From Ambrosia x helenae (taxonomy: Eukaryota; Streptophyta; Magnoliopsida; Asterales; Asteraceae): DNA of 64,000 bases. The position numbers were made by a program, and so were the translations under genes. Positions 10,703 through 21,495 of the stretch are shown piece after piece. Below the pieces are notes generated by a model. That model made no database searches. It saw only the letters and a list, made by a program, of their open reading frames with translations, and was not told the origin of the DNA. Position 1 is the first letter of the stretch. Each line of letters opens with the position of its first letter. Location: assembly GCA_030844895.1 (NCBI GenBank), contig CM061226.1:50094898-50158897 (forward strand). The letters are read 5' to 3'.

Positions 10703-10920
10703 CTAGTCATTATATCCTTCATCGCCCACTTATGCTTCCACCTGGAACTCCTTGGCCACCTCAGCTTCCTTCACCATAGCATCCTCAGGCTCCTTGGGTG
10801 CATCCTTGGGATCAGCATCAGGGATAGGCTCATAAACCAGCTCTTTGCCACCTAGACTCCTGATCTTCTCATGCTAGGCCTCAACATCCCAATCCTCTTG
10901 TTTGAAGTTAGGATCCTTAG
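10703..10920 (-). pseudogene. C-terminal part of antisense additional ORF
   Basis: On the minus strand the frame reads GKELVYEPIPDADPKDAPKE, then KEAEVAKEFQVEA, then a stop and VGDEGYND before TAG at 10,703-10,705. The acidic, proline-containing tail matches the ORF end at 2-82. It lies downstream of integrase and opposite to pol. The upstream part of the ORF is lost near 10,930, where the element ends in unrelated AT-rich DNA. Confidence 0.55.
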
Positions 10921-10930
10921 CTTAATTTTA

Positions 10931-11454
10931 AATAGCTTATATAAATAATTAAACTTCATAGACTCCTGATATAAATTTCGTTCGATTCATTATACCTTAT
11001 ATAAATAGCTTAATTTTAATAATTAAACTTCATATTATACGTTTTTATATAAATAACCATCTGTTTGATGAAAGTCAACCACTGTTGAAACGTATCTTCT
11101 ATTTACTATATCAACTGTTTGATAACATCTATTGATTGTTGAACTATTTCATAACATCTGTTGACTGGTTAACAGTATCATAAAACAACTTAAATTCGTT
11201 AAAAATTACCAAACAAGGTTTACTATATAAAACAGATCTTGACCATCAAATTTTTTTCATCAAGTATATTCCACATCACTTCTCAAAACAACCTTTTTGC
11301 CATATCAGCAACCCTTTTCTCAAAAACAGACGTAAGACTGTCTTATTGACTTTTAAATACACAAAAACGGTTTTCCGACTTCCACACCCTAAATAGATTT
11401 CACTGTATCTCCCACATGGATCTTTAAGTAAAAACCCCTCATAATAACCTACCG
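10931..11454 (+). other. AT-rich stretch, possible upstream region of the FW ORF
   Basis: No gene seen. A short sequence with TTAATAATTAAACTTCATA is present twice (about 10,945 and 11,015). At 11,078-11,190 a loosely repeated TTGA/ATAACATCTRTTGA element occurs three times. A TATA-like CTATATAAAAC lies at about 11,222, some 230 bp before the open frame. Confidence 0.4.
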
Positions 11455-12522
11455 TACCTGTTTAAAACAGAGGATAACCGACAATTTCACTCAATAATTG
11501 ATATTCTCTCCAATTCGAAATACCTACCCATTCTGATCGCTAACACTCCAATATATATTGACATTCTAAAAGAATTCTGGGTGAACACAAAATTTATAGT
11601 TAAAGATAAAAAGATTGTTTCGAAAAATGGAGATACAGATGTTCAGATTACCGCACAATCCATCTCCACTACATTCTAAATAAATGACTTGCAAGGTAAA
11701 GTTTCTTTTTTGAAAGATGAAATCAACGCAGAGTTCACTAAAAGAGGGTATTTAGGTCAAGTGACTAGGGCAACAATAGAGAAACCAGACCCCCCCCCCC
11801 CCCAGAAATGAAGTTTTTCTTCCATACCCTTCTTATTTGTCTCTCTGCAAAGACAACTTCTTTTAATGAAATACCTTTGAGCATACACTATCTTGGATAT
11901 GCAATTTTAACAAACAATGACTACAATTTATCCGAGGCTGTATTATCAGATTTAGTTCACAATTTAAAAGCGATAAACTCTACTAAAGGTAAGCCATTCT
12001 TGCTATATCCAAGACTGATAAGCTTCTACTTGCAAAACCTTTTGACTAAAGACAATTTTAAAAAAAGGTGTACATTTTACAATTAAAAGCTTGTCAGACA
12101 GCACTTTCACAAAAATGTTTCAAATTAAAAGCAAAGAAAGTGCAGTTTCAACATTTGTCGTTGCAATATCTGTTCCTGAAACCACTACTACTACTGCTGT
12201 ACAACATACCATAACAACTACTATAGAAACCACAAAAGGTAGCTCAACAACTAAACCTAAACCCAAACAAGCCAAAAAAATCAAAAGAATTGTTGCAACA
12301 ACACCCCAACCTTCTCATTCACACCCTACTTCTAGCATTACAACACCTTTTGAAGTCTTGTTTCAACATGTTTCTCAAAGTCAGCCAGATACCATTTCCT
12401 CTCCATTTCCTATAACTAAGAATGTACAATCAAAACAAACTGACACTGAGAAGGCAACAACTGTTGACACAAAACCTGTAGAGTCTATTCTAGTTGGAAG
12501 TCCCCAGAACCAAGAAAAATGA
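11455..12522 (+). pseudogene. retroelement-type 'FW' ORF (Asteraceae-expanded family)
   Basis: The reading starts near 11,455 with QFHSIIDILSN, then an IDILKEFWVNTKF block, then a stop in STTF*INDLQG. After a C-rich tract it continues from 11,808 with KFFFHTLLICLSAKTTSFNE and PFLLYPRLISFYLQ, and from 12,091 with a threonine- and proline-rich tail of 143 codons. I recognise the FW, HTLL and YPR blocks from ORFs that are very common in daisy-family genomes, often inside retrotransposons; no biochemical role is known to me. A stop, a frameshift near 12,085 and the run of Cs at 11,791-11,804 show it is broken. Confidence 0.6.
11791..11804. repeat. poly-C tract
   Basis: About 14 Cs in a row inside the FW ORF. 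The run may be a sequencing or slippage problem and may by itself create an apparent shift. Confidence 0.8.
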
Positions 12523-13628
12523 GCATTTGGCTTCTTTGACAGTGACTCAACTCATGTGATTGAAATTCAACACATACTAAACAATTCCTACAAATGAGTT
12601 TAATTTAATACCTCATCCACATTATAATATCCATTACTATTAAGCGCAATAAACTCAGAAATTATGACTGGATCATCAAATATTTTCATGATTGTGTAAA
12701 CATGGGAGTTGTTTGTAAGATTGTATTCATAAACATCAATTTTAAAAACCATCATCATATCAACCTACTGAAACAATTCCTGAGGCAAACTTTCACTATC
12801 ACCTAGCTTCAACTGCCTTTCTCTTATACGACTTGCAGATGATCCAACAATTCTCATAACCTCTCTGTCAAACATCACAAAGAATACACTACCAATCTCA
12901 TCCTGAACCCTGACATGCACCTTGAACCTAAAACAGATAGACGAAAAAGTTATCTGAAAAAATGTATACTAATCTTTGAAAAGAATCATGTTCTATAAAA
13001 ACAAACTGTACATAATTAGATCTAATTACATTGTAGTGGCATATGTACACTGACAGTCACACTTGGAAAAAAAGAAAGCAGAAGCAGGCAATTTCAAAGT
13101 TTCTTCAGTAATGTTTTCATGAAACTGCAAGAATTATGATTTAGTAACCACATTCCCCGAACATCTACGACACGCATCATAAAACCAACCATAGCTTTCT
13201 TGAACAATTTTATTGTCGCAACAACACAAGACATTGGCTGGAAAAAAAACCCTATGTTATTTAAGAAAAAAAAAGGTGTAATAAGGAAAACAAATATTAA
13301 TGATAATTAAAAGTATTAAAACCATATCAATCTTGGTAAGCTCGTCAACACGTTTCTTTTCAGAACCAACAATGAATTCTCGAAGCAATGGGTAAACAAA
13401 GTGGTCGGAATGTAGCGTTTGAGAAGCAGAAGCAGCTTCTTGTCCTTGCTTCAATATAAGACTAAAAATGGATCAAATAAATAAAACAAACAAAAAAATT
13501 CAAATATAAATATAAATCCATAAATAATTAACAGTGTACCTCCTTCTTAACTCCTTGACCTCATTTATTTCTATATTCAGAAACACCCGAGTTCCAAAGT
13601 TGTCACTTTCAACTATAAATTGATCTAG

Positions 13629-14996
13629 AACTGAATTACAAGTTTTGTTCTTAAGCTTTATAACCAATTGCAAAGAATGCCCTTTAAATTTAAAATTGAT
13701 TGGTCTTGTACTTTATCTATCAAAATCATGCACGTTATGTCATTTATGCCTAACTTAGTTAGTTTTCTTCGTTAAATCTTATCAGTCAAGGGGTAGTTTA
13801 GTCTTTTTATCATTTTATTTAAAATATGTTATTAAATAAAACAAAATAAATTTAAATATATATATATATATATATATATAATATACACACACATACCACG
13901 CCCTTTATCTCCCTGCAAAACCCACCACCGTACACATCCAAGTTCACAGGCGACGGAGACCGACGACACCACTACCCATTCTACAGCAACACCTCTCTCC
14001 ATCACTCTCTGTTATCTCTCTAACTCTCTATCTCTATTTATGCCCTGATTCGATGATGATTTACTAATTACAGTCTTTTACCACTTCCTCTTCATCCTCA
14101 TAAGCACGCAACCAAAATCATCACTGCTTGATTTCATTTTTCAGGTTGATTTGCTAGAGATTTTGAATCACCGAAATATTTTCAGATCTAACAGAGAGAG
14201 TTTCGGTTTGCTAAGGGGCGATAGTTAGGTCATGTCAAAAGAAGGGGTAGGGGCGAACCGAGGAAGGAAGGTTGGTTTAGGTGGCAATAGTAGAGGGGTA
14301 CGAATGGCGGTGATGGTCGGATTCTGTCGTCGAGGAGAGGGGGGCGGAAGTATTGAAGTGAATGTTGGTGGTGTGGTCTGCGTAGATGTGAATTAGGAAG
14401 TTGATAATTATTTTGAAGCAACAACCAAGCACTTGATCTCTGATTGAAATATGTTCTTATTTATGCTTCTAACTGAATATGATTTTGTTGTGAATTAGAG
14501 GAATCTTCTTGAGGAAGAATGAAAGAAACCAAACAATACATCGATTATACAAGAGAGAGAAGATGGGGCGAGGTGAAGGGTGAGTTTTTTTTTAATATAT
14601 TTATATTGTTTTAACTTAAAAATAAAAAAATAAAGGAGAGATAGAGCAGGATAGTGACTAGAGCAGGATGGTGGTTTTCGGTGATGACTAGAGTAGAGAT
14701 GAGAGAGACAAAGGGGAAGGCGGTGGAAGGCGGCGGTGGCAAGCGGTGGTCTGGTGGATGGTGGTGGTGGTAAGTAGGAGAAGAGAGAAAGGGAAGGAGG
14801 AGCGTAAAATTACAATCCTACCCTCATGTGCAGGTCACGTGACATGATTTAACGGAGAAAACTAATTGAGTTAGGCAAAAAGGACATAACGTGCATGATT
14901 TTGATAGACAAAGTACAAGACCAATCAATTTTAAACTTCAAGGGTATTCTTTTGCAATCAGGTATAAAGCTAAAGGACAAAACTTGTAATTCAGTC
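13629..14996. mobile_element. Mutator-like TIR element inside the RPA pseudogene
   Basis: Long terminal inverted repeats of about 180 bp start AACTGAATTACAAGTTTTG on the left and end CAAAACTTGTAATTCAGTC on the right. The 9-bp flanks TTGATCTAG (13,620-13,628) and TTGATCTAA (14,997-15,005) differ at one base; 9 bp is the usual Mutator duplication length. The interior has a (TA)n run, CT-rich and purine-rich stretches but no transposase, so it is non-autonomous. An inserted position inside an RPA exon or its edge makes it younger than that gene copy. Confidence 0.75.
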
Positions 14997-15954
14997 TTGA
15001 TCTAAATATAACAACTTCATAATTATATATATTGAACTCCAATTAACTGACATACTATTAATAACAACAATATTAATAAAAGGAGTATAAAAGAAATTAC
15101 CTTTCGACTGCTTAACCTTGCCATGTTGTATAACAACCATTATATATGATCATTAGCAGTGTTTTAAGAAATGAATTTGTTAAACTGTTCTGCATAACCA
15201 TTCCACATAGTACATCGCAAAATTGTACCACTACATAAAATCAATATGCAAACATAGCTAAATATATATAGAAAAAATATAAAAACTCAATAACGATTTG
15301 GCTGATTTATTAGATCACTAAATGACGTACAAAAAAAAATAAAAGTAACAACAATACTTTACAAATAAAAATAAGAGAAACGCTTACTCCAAGTTTTAAA
15401 TATCAAAATTCATCCTTTTAGATTCTTTTGGAGGTCGTCCAAACACGTCTAGACCTCCACACCAAATGACACAACCAGCAACATCTATAAAATGACATAT
15501 AACTCAAAATATGACACCCAAAACAAAAATATAATACATATTGAAGGTAAAGCAAGAAACAAACCAATAAACAAAAGTTCCTTCGCTTCGCCTTTAATAA
15601 TATCTTAAAAAGACATGAAATTAAATCCATACTCAGCACCTTGCCAACCAACAATACGGCTAACAGTGGTACAATGATAAAAGTTGATCTTATAATCATG
15701 TGCTACAACTTTGCATGGGTCCTTGTTTTAAACGACCCCAAACTTAGATAGAATAACGACATCATCCTCTTCAAGTTGATGGTAAAAAACGTGGATCAAA
15801 GGACTCTTTATGAATGCCTGAATCTTATCACCCTTAAAATAAACATAAAGAAAATATAAAGATCAACGACAACAACTTAAATAACATAAAGTAAATGAAA
15901 AACATGACACAAAGAATATTTATATTTATATCATCAATAAGAACATAAAATAAC

Positions 15955-16160
15955 ATTAGAGAAAAATTACATTACCTGCTCATCACTCAATATCATTTCC
16001 ATCTTAAAATTTTCTTTACACTTAAGATCAATGACAACAACTTAAGTAACATAAAGCAAACGAAAAACATGACACAAAGAATATTTATATTTATATCATC
16101 AGTAACAACATAAAATAACCTTAAGTATAATTACATTACCTGCTCATCAATCAATATCAT
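15955..16160 (-). repeat. tandem duplication of an RPA exon and its flank
   Basis: The block AACATAAAG...ATTACCTGCTCATCA occurs at about 15,885-16,005 and again at 16,045-16,180, so the exon end coding MEMILSDEQ / IEMILIDEQ is present twice. The duplicated unit is about 170 bp. Confidence 0.6.
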
Positions 16161-16240
16161 TTCTATCTTAAAACTTTCTTTCCGCTATCGTATTACACGA
16201 ACCTTCAGAAACCAGATATCTTTAGATAGGTTCAGATCAC

Positions 16241-16736
16241 AAAAAAAAAACTATAAATTTAGTTATCAACGTCCATTGAGATGATTTAAACAAAGAATTT
16301 GAAAGGTGAATTTATGAATTAATTTTTGAAATAAAATGGTTGTATATAAGGAAAGCATCTGGGGTAATGATTATATACCTGCAAAAATCACACTTCCCTA
16401 TGTTAATACAAAGTTTCCCTCTTAAAACTTCAAAGTTAAGGGCTAAATAAGTACTAAACAGATGTTCATAACAACTGCTTATAGCAAACAGATGGATAAC
16501 ATGGGTCAATTATTGGTCTCAACAGTTGTTCGTAAATCGAGGCTACCAAACATATGCTTTTAACCTCAATAGTGTTAAATTGAAGTGGCCCATATATTTT
16601 TCTGAATATTTTAAGGTGATTAATGACATCAAATTTCGCATCACACGCGCATTGTTGGCCTATCTCTCCGCTTGACAACTCAGCTTTCTTATATCACTCA
16701 CGACTCTCCTATTATAGTAAGTATAGATAGATATAG
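16241..16736. other. AT-rich stretch, nothing identified
   Basis: No coding, structural or repeat signal that I can support, apart from short unrelated open frames. Confidence 0.5.
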
Positions 16737-17912
16737 AGAAAAAATTACAAAAATCGTCCTTATTTTTACAACATTTTCAGTGATAAAGAACTTCAAAATT
16801 GAAAAGAATCGTCCTTTATGTTGTAAAATCTTGCAGCTCTGGTTCTTTACGCCTAACCTAGTTTGTTTTTTTTGATAACTTTGGTCATGTGAACCCACAT
16901 GAGAGAAAAATGACAGCTATGCCATAATCTATATCATCTTTATCACCACTACCACTTACATTCTTCAATAACCACCCCCACCACCAGGCCACACCACCAC
17001 CTTTACCACCAACATGCCACCACCAGCAATCAACAACCCTACACACCACCACCAGGCCACACCACCACCTTTACCACCGCCAACAATCAATAACCCTACA
17101 CCACCACCACCTATCACAGTGCCACCGACCACCACCCAGCCCACCACTATATCTGAAAGCACCCACTACCACCAATAACATTTACCACCGTCTCCAAACA
17201 CAACCCACTGGAAATCATCACAACAAAAATAAAAACATAACATTTCAAAAAAAAATTTATATCAAACTCATTATTTCTTTATTCAATTACAAAACCCATA
17301 AATCTCCAAACATTTAACAAAAACGAACAACGAAATTAGGTCAAAATGGGGGAAGATTACCGAGAGAAGAAGGGCCAATTCCGAGACCTGGACAAAGGTC
17401 AAGAACGATAACATCCATGGATGTGCCTCATTAATCGATTTTAACTGTATAAATAAGTTAGGGTTTCTTGTAGTTATTCACTTTACATGAAGTTTGAATT
17501 GGTTTACATGGACGAGCTAAAAAGGCTAAATCACTAAGATTATAAAGTGGGTTACAAATAGTGTGCAAAGAACTGAATTTGGTTATTGTGTTTACAGGTT
17601 GTTAGAGATAGAAAGAAAGATATAGTGAGAGGGAAAGAGAGGGGTAAAGTGTAATATGCATTTTTTTTTAACTTTGGATCAAAATTATAAGTTAATTACA
17701 TAAGTAGTCCCTAAAAGAGTAAAAAGACAAATTTACCCTCATGTGCAATGCACATGACTGAATTTAACTAGAAAATATAACGTTCATTAGAGGAAAGGGT
17801 GAGAGCTGCAATATTTTATAACATAAAGGACGATTCTTATCAATTTTGATGTTAAAGGACAACCACTGAAAAACGTTGTAAACATAAAAGATGTAATCTA
17901 TAATTTTTCCTA
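16737..17912. mobile_element. second long-TIR Mutator-like element
   Basis: The left arm from AAAAAATTACA, through TTTTCAGTG and AGAATCGTCCTTTATGTTGT to TTGCAGCTCT, matches the reverse complement of 17,800-17,912. A shared inner block (CATGTG near 16,890 and TCATGTGCAATGCACATGA near 17,740) resembles that of the element at 13,629. The middle is rich in CCACCACC (16,970-17,130). No target duplication is clear and no transposase is present. Confidence 0.65.
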
Positions 17913-17997
17913 AATATTGTTTTCTTGGAAGCGTTCGAGTAGATGAGTTGTACCAAACCTGAGTCTTGTGAGTTTTCAAACACGCGTATTGCCACTT

Positions 17998-17998
17998 G

Positions 17999-18026
<28 letters not shown>
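17998..18026. repeat. (AT)n microsatellite
   Basis: About 14 AT units just upstream of the SINE. Confidence 0.95.
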
Positions 18027-18031
<5 letters not shown>

Positions 18032-18126
18032 TTCTAAATGAAAAGAAACGATAAATATGTATTATATATAGATGGTTATTATTAATTATGATAGTTAATA
18101 TATTCATTAACTGGTGAATTTAATAT

Positions 18127-18381
18127 CAATGAGCTGTAATTCGATTGGTATTGCAGGGAAAGTGAAAATTCAGTTTGAAGACCAGAGGTCTTAAGTTCGA
18201 ATCCGATCATAGCCACGTTTTACTGCAGCGGGCCTTGGGCGACAGGTTTTCTCAAGAACTGGAGATGATTAGGTTAGGCTACTTAGCACTATTTTGTAAT
18301 CGTGGGCGTATATGTCGTCTTTTGCCACTGAGTTATCCTATGTAGAGAAGCTTTTATTCGTTAGCCGTTAAAAAAAGGTAA
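18127..18381 (+). mobile_element. tRNA-derived SINE, 255 bp, with target duplications
   Basis: The 13-bp duplication GTGAATTTAATAT flanks it at 18,114-18,126 and 18,382-18,394. The head has a tRNA-like A-box region (GAGCTGTAATTCGATTGG) and a clear B box GTTCGAATCC at 18,195-18,204. The 3' end closes with a short A run (GTTAAAAAAAGG). Length, polymerase III boxes, A tail and long duplication together fit a SINE, moved by a partner LINE. Confidence 0.85.
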
Positions 18382-18394
18382 GTGAATTTAATAT

Positions 18395-18717
18395 GAAATT
18401 ATTTATCATATTTCTAAATAAACATATTTTTTTACTTAAAACTTACATTCAAGTCTTCAAATATCACAAAGTTTAAACTTAAAATATTATAAAACTTACG
18501 TGTGATTTCTAAAATTTTTTGATATTTAATGTGGTTGAATGATAAAAATATGTCAAATAAAAAAATAAATGTTATTAAAAAATTAAACTTAAATAGTTAA
18601 TTTTTATATGTGTAATAGTTCTATATATTTTTTAGTTTTAGTTTAACTTAACTTAAATATCTTAAAATGATATATTTAAAGGAGAAAATATACTTTTGTT
18701 GAAATAACATTTATATA
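18395..18717. other. AT-rich stretch, nothing identified
   Basis: Low-complexity AT-rich DNA without recognisable genes or repeats. Confidence 0.5.
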
Positions 18718-20522
18718 TACATAAAAAGCTAATGCAAATTTGAAAAAGTAAAAAGTTTTAAAAATCAATTTAGCATAATTAATACGTATCACAACAAAAG
18801 TAGTTAAAAAAACATTTTTGTCAATTTGTCTGTTAACGTATGATATTAAATTATATGCAACGTGTATAATATATAATATTATCCAACCTGTGTATTACAT
18901 AAGTTTTTAATGACCTAATTTTTTTTTGGAAAAAGTACATAACATTATGAGTATTTTTTATCATTATAAACGAATCCAAAATCCTTGTTAACAAAGCGAA
19001 TAATTAATTCCCAACTATGGGGCGAATGAAATCCGATATATAATTAGTTCTAAATTCAAAATTTTAAGATAAAGTTCCAACTTAATAAAAAGTCTTGTTT
19101 TTTCGAAGAAGCTTCAAGCTTTTAGGCTATAAGAAAAAGCTCCACAGTGGAACGTTCCTACTACTAGCGTTTTAAATTGAGGAAAATCCATACAATATTA
19201 ATATACATAATTAACTAAATAACTACAGTTTGCATTTAATTATGTTGGAATGATCTTCAAAGAATTGTAAAGTCATTATATGATCACATGTTATTGCATT
19301 AGTTTGATTAGAAAAATGCCTTAGTTGAGGAATACAAATTAGTCCGGTATCGTAACCAAGGTGATACCAGGTACACATATAATAACCGAAACAGTCCTGG
19401 AGCTCTAAAATATTAAAAATATAATAGTTTCACATTATATTAAGTTTTTTGGAGTTCTAAAACCATAATTGGTAGCTCAAAACCTAAATCTCCCAGTGGT
19501 TTGTAAAGTTCGCGTATCGCCCTCGGTATGCGTAAAACTTAGAATTTAAATCAATGAAAGCCTAAAATAATTATCAACAAGCAAACTAATATTATTTGGG
19601 GGATTTTATAAGGATAATTTAGTGTCCTAAATGCTTGCGTTAAAAGTCCTAATAATACCCGTAAAATGATACCCGGTAAAGGAGGGCTTCTAGAAGGATA
19701 TTGTGCTATTGTCCAACGGACAATAATCTACCTAGACACCCCCCGCCTAAGCGGAAACACGAGATATAACATCGAAAGGTTTTTAAGCACAATGTTCTAG
19801 CAAACACACAAAAACAATAATTGAAATAGATACCCAATTATTAAAGTTTTACATAAAAAAAGTAAATTGTCTTAGTTTCGGGGCAAAGTACCCATAAAAC
19901 AAAAGTTAATGTTTGAAATTAAATAGTTTCCCCGCAAAAGAAGGCATCAAAACATGCGTGCTCAAACGTTTCTCAAGTCCCATGAACTGCAAATCAATTA
20001 CCTAAAAAACATGCATAAAATATTTGTCAACATAAAGCTGGTGAGTTCACAGGTGTAAGAGTTCACAAAGTAAAGTTAGTGAAATTCACGTGTGACTAAT
20101 CAAAGCCTAGCTAAGACACTAACTAATGTGCCAACATGAGCCCATAACCAAGCCTCTAACAATTGTGCCTCGCGCATTTTACATTAAAGACAATGTAAGA
20201 ATCGTAGAAGACTAGCACTCTTTTGTATGTAACATAAAAGCGCAACTAACCAAGAGTGGGAGTTTCAAACAAAATAGATCTATTTAAGTGTTCCATGGCT
20301 AATTCCAAAGCTAATGGTTACGGTGAAACGTATATACGAGGACTATTCAGATCTCATGAACCAATTGTCTCATATTTCACATGGTAGTCATGATAAAATT
20401 CACTCTGAACAAATTGTAACTTCAATAAAGTAGCATGTTTTCCCCCAAAAAATATGAAAACAATAAAAAGGGTCGTTAAACTCACCTTATGTTCATGTGA
20501 GTATGCTAGCAAATGGTAAGCC
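18718..20522 (-). repeat. direct repeat copy 1, LTR-like
   Basis: This 1.8-kb block is repeated at 21,496-23,363. Both start with ACATAAAAA(A)GCTAA and end with TATGCTAGCAAATGGTAAG. The block contains a CCCCGCCTAAGCGGAAACACG motif, a diverged form of the large LTR end seen elsewhere in inverted orientation. Coding content is absent. Since copy 2 abuts the end of a chromovirus pol, the repeats are probably pieces of its LTR, but exact LTR ends cannot be set. Confidence 0.6.
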
Positions 20523-20599
20523 CGAAAGAAAACTAGAACCCGACCTAGCGTGCCCTAAAATTAAAGGACAACTTAGGTCTTGTACTCGATCATTTACCA

Positions 20600-21076
20600 T
20601 GCAAGTTGTTCACCGATTATGTCTTTGGAATACATCTTCTCATTTTTACGTATGTTGTATTATTGTATTAAATCACTTTTCCTACTAAAAATATATAGTT
20701 TTGCTTCCAACTTGCAAACCTTGGATCTCCTTGTTAGATCTATCCTTTTTAGTTGTATCAAAAACTATTTTAGTTAGATCTAGGCTTGTTCATGTATTTT
20801 AGTAACATATATTACTATAATTTACACATATTTATAGTCCATATGTTTCATGAACTTGTTTACACATGTTTATGTTTATTTTAGCACATGTTCCCGCATA
20901 AAAATTAAACTTACGAGTGTTTTTATGTCCAAGGTTCTATTGTCATGTTTATGTACAATACTTAACAATACTCTCTCACACACATATATATATACACACT
21001 CGTATGTGTGTATGTAGGAGTATATGCATACACTTGCATGTATGCATAACACACACATACATACGTGGGTATTTAT

Positions 21077-21124
<48 letters not shown>

Positions 21125-21490
21125 ATTTTAGTTAACCTACAATTTTTAATTGTTTAATTAGTGATGTTAATTTTTTATCTTTCGGGTGAACATCAAAGTT
21201 TGTAAAAGATAATATATGTAACAAGTTTAGTTATGGCTCATACCACTTGGATGAAAACCGAAAACAAGAGAGTATGGTGAGTTCTTGATACTTACCTCCA
21301 ATCCACGGCTACCTAGCTCCTTGGATCTCCTTAGTTGTGATCTTGGTGGTGGTTTTAGTTGTAAAAAGGGTGGGGTGGGGGTTGGTGTTGAGCCGAGAGC
21401 AAGGGGAAAAGAGAGGGAGTTGGTTTCTTTTTTAATTGTGAGTGTTAGAGAGTTTTTGGAGGTGTGGAGTGAAGAACCAAGGGGTTTCAA
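20600..21490 (-). repeat. LTR-like fragment, also present at 59,031-59,870
   Basis: The fragment starts near ATGTTGTATTATTG and includes AAAATATATAGTTTTGCTTC, GTTAGATCTATCC, TACA/TATG microsatellites (20,978-21,121) and, near the end, GGTGTGGAGTGAAGAACCAA. All are found in the same order at 59,031-59,870. It sits between the two direct repeats. A role as promoter part of an LTR on the minus strand is an inference. Confidence 0.6.
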
Positions 21491-21495
21491 ATAAA

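Larger units (their letters stand above)
12580..16240 (-). pseudogene. replication protein A large-subunit-like gene, broken, multi-exon
   Basis: On the minus strand the exon pieces follow the order of an RPA70-like protein. DBD-A-like: DIWFLKVRVI and KIEMILIDEQ near 16,150-16,235, KGDKIQAFIKSPLI and YKINFYHCTTVSRIVGWQG at 15,630-15,835, and IDVAGCVIWCGGLDVFGRPP near 15,425-15,500. Middle part: ESDNFGTRVFLNIEINEVKEL near 13,555-13,620. C-terminal OB fold: a zinc-finger-like CDNKIVQESYGWFYDACRRC near 13,130-13,230, then FKVHVRVQDEIGSVFFVMFD and KIDVYEYNLTNNSHVYTIMK at 12,640-12,940. Introns between pieces look normal. Several stops are present. RPA70 binds single-stranded DNA; plant Helitrons often carry such copies, which is the likely source. 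Confidence 0.65.

Noticed and set aside
16965..17162. Glycine/valine-rich minus-strand protein
   Set aside because: Translation of a CCACC repeat inside a Mutator-like element.
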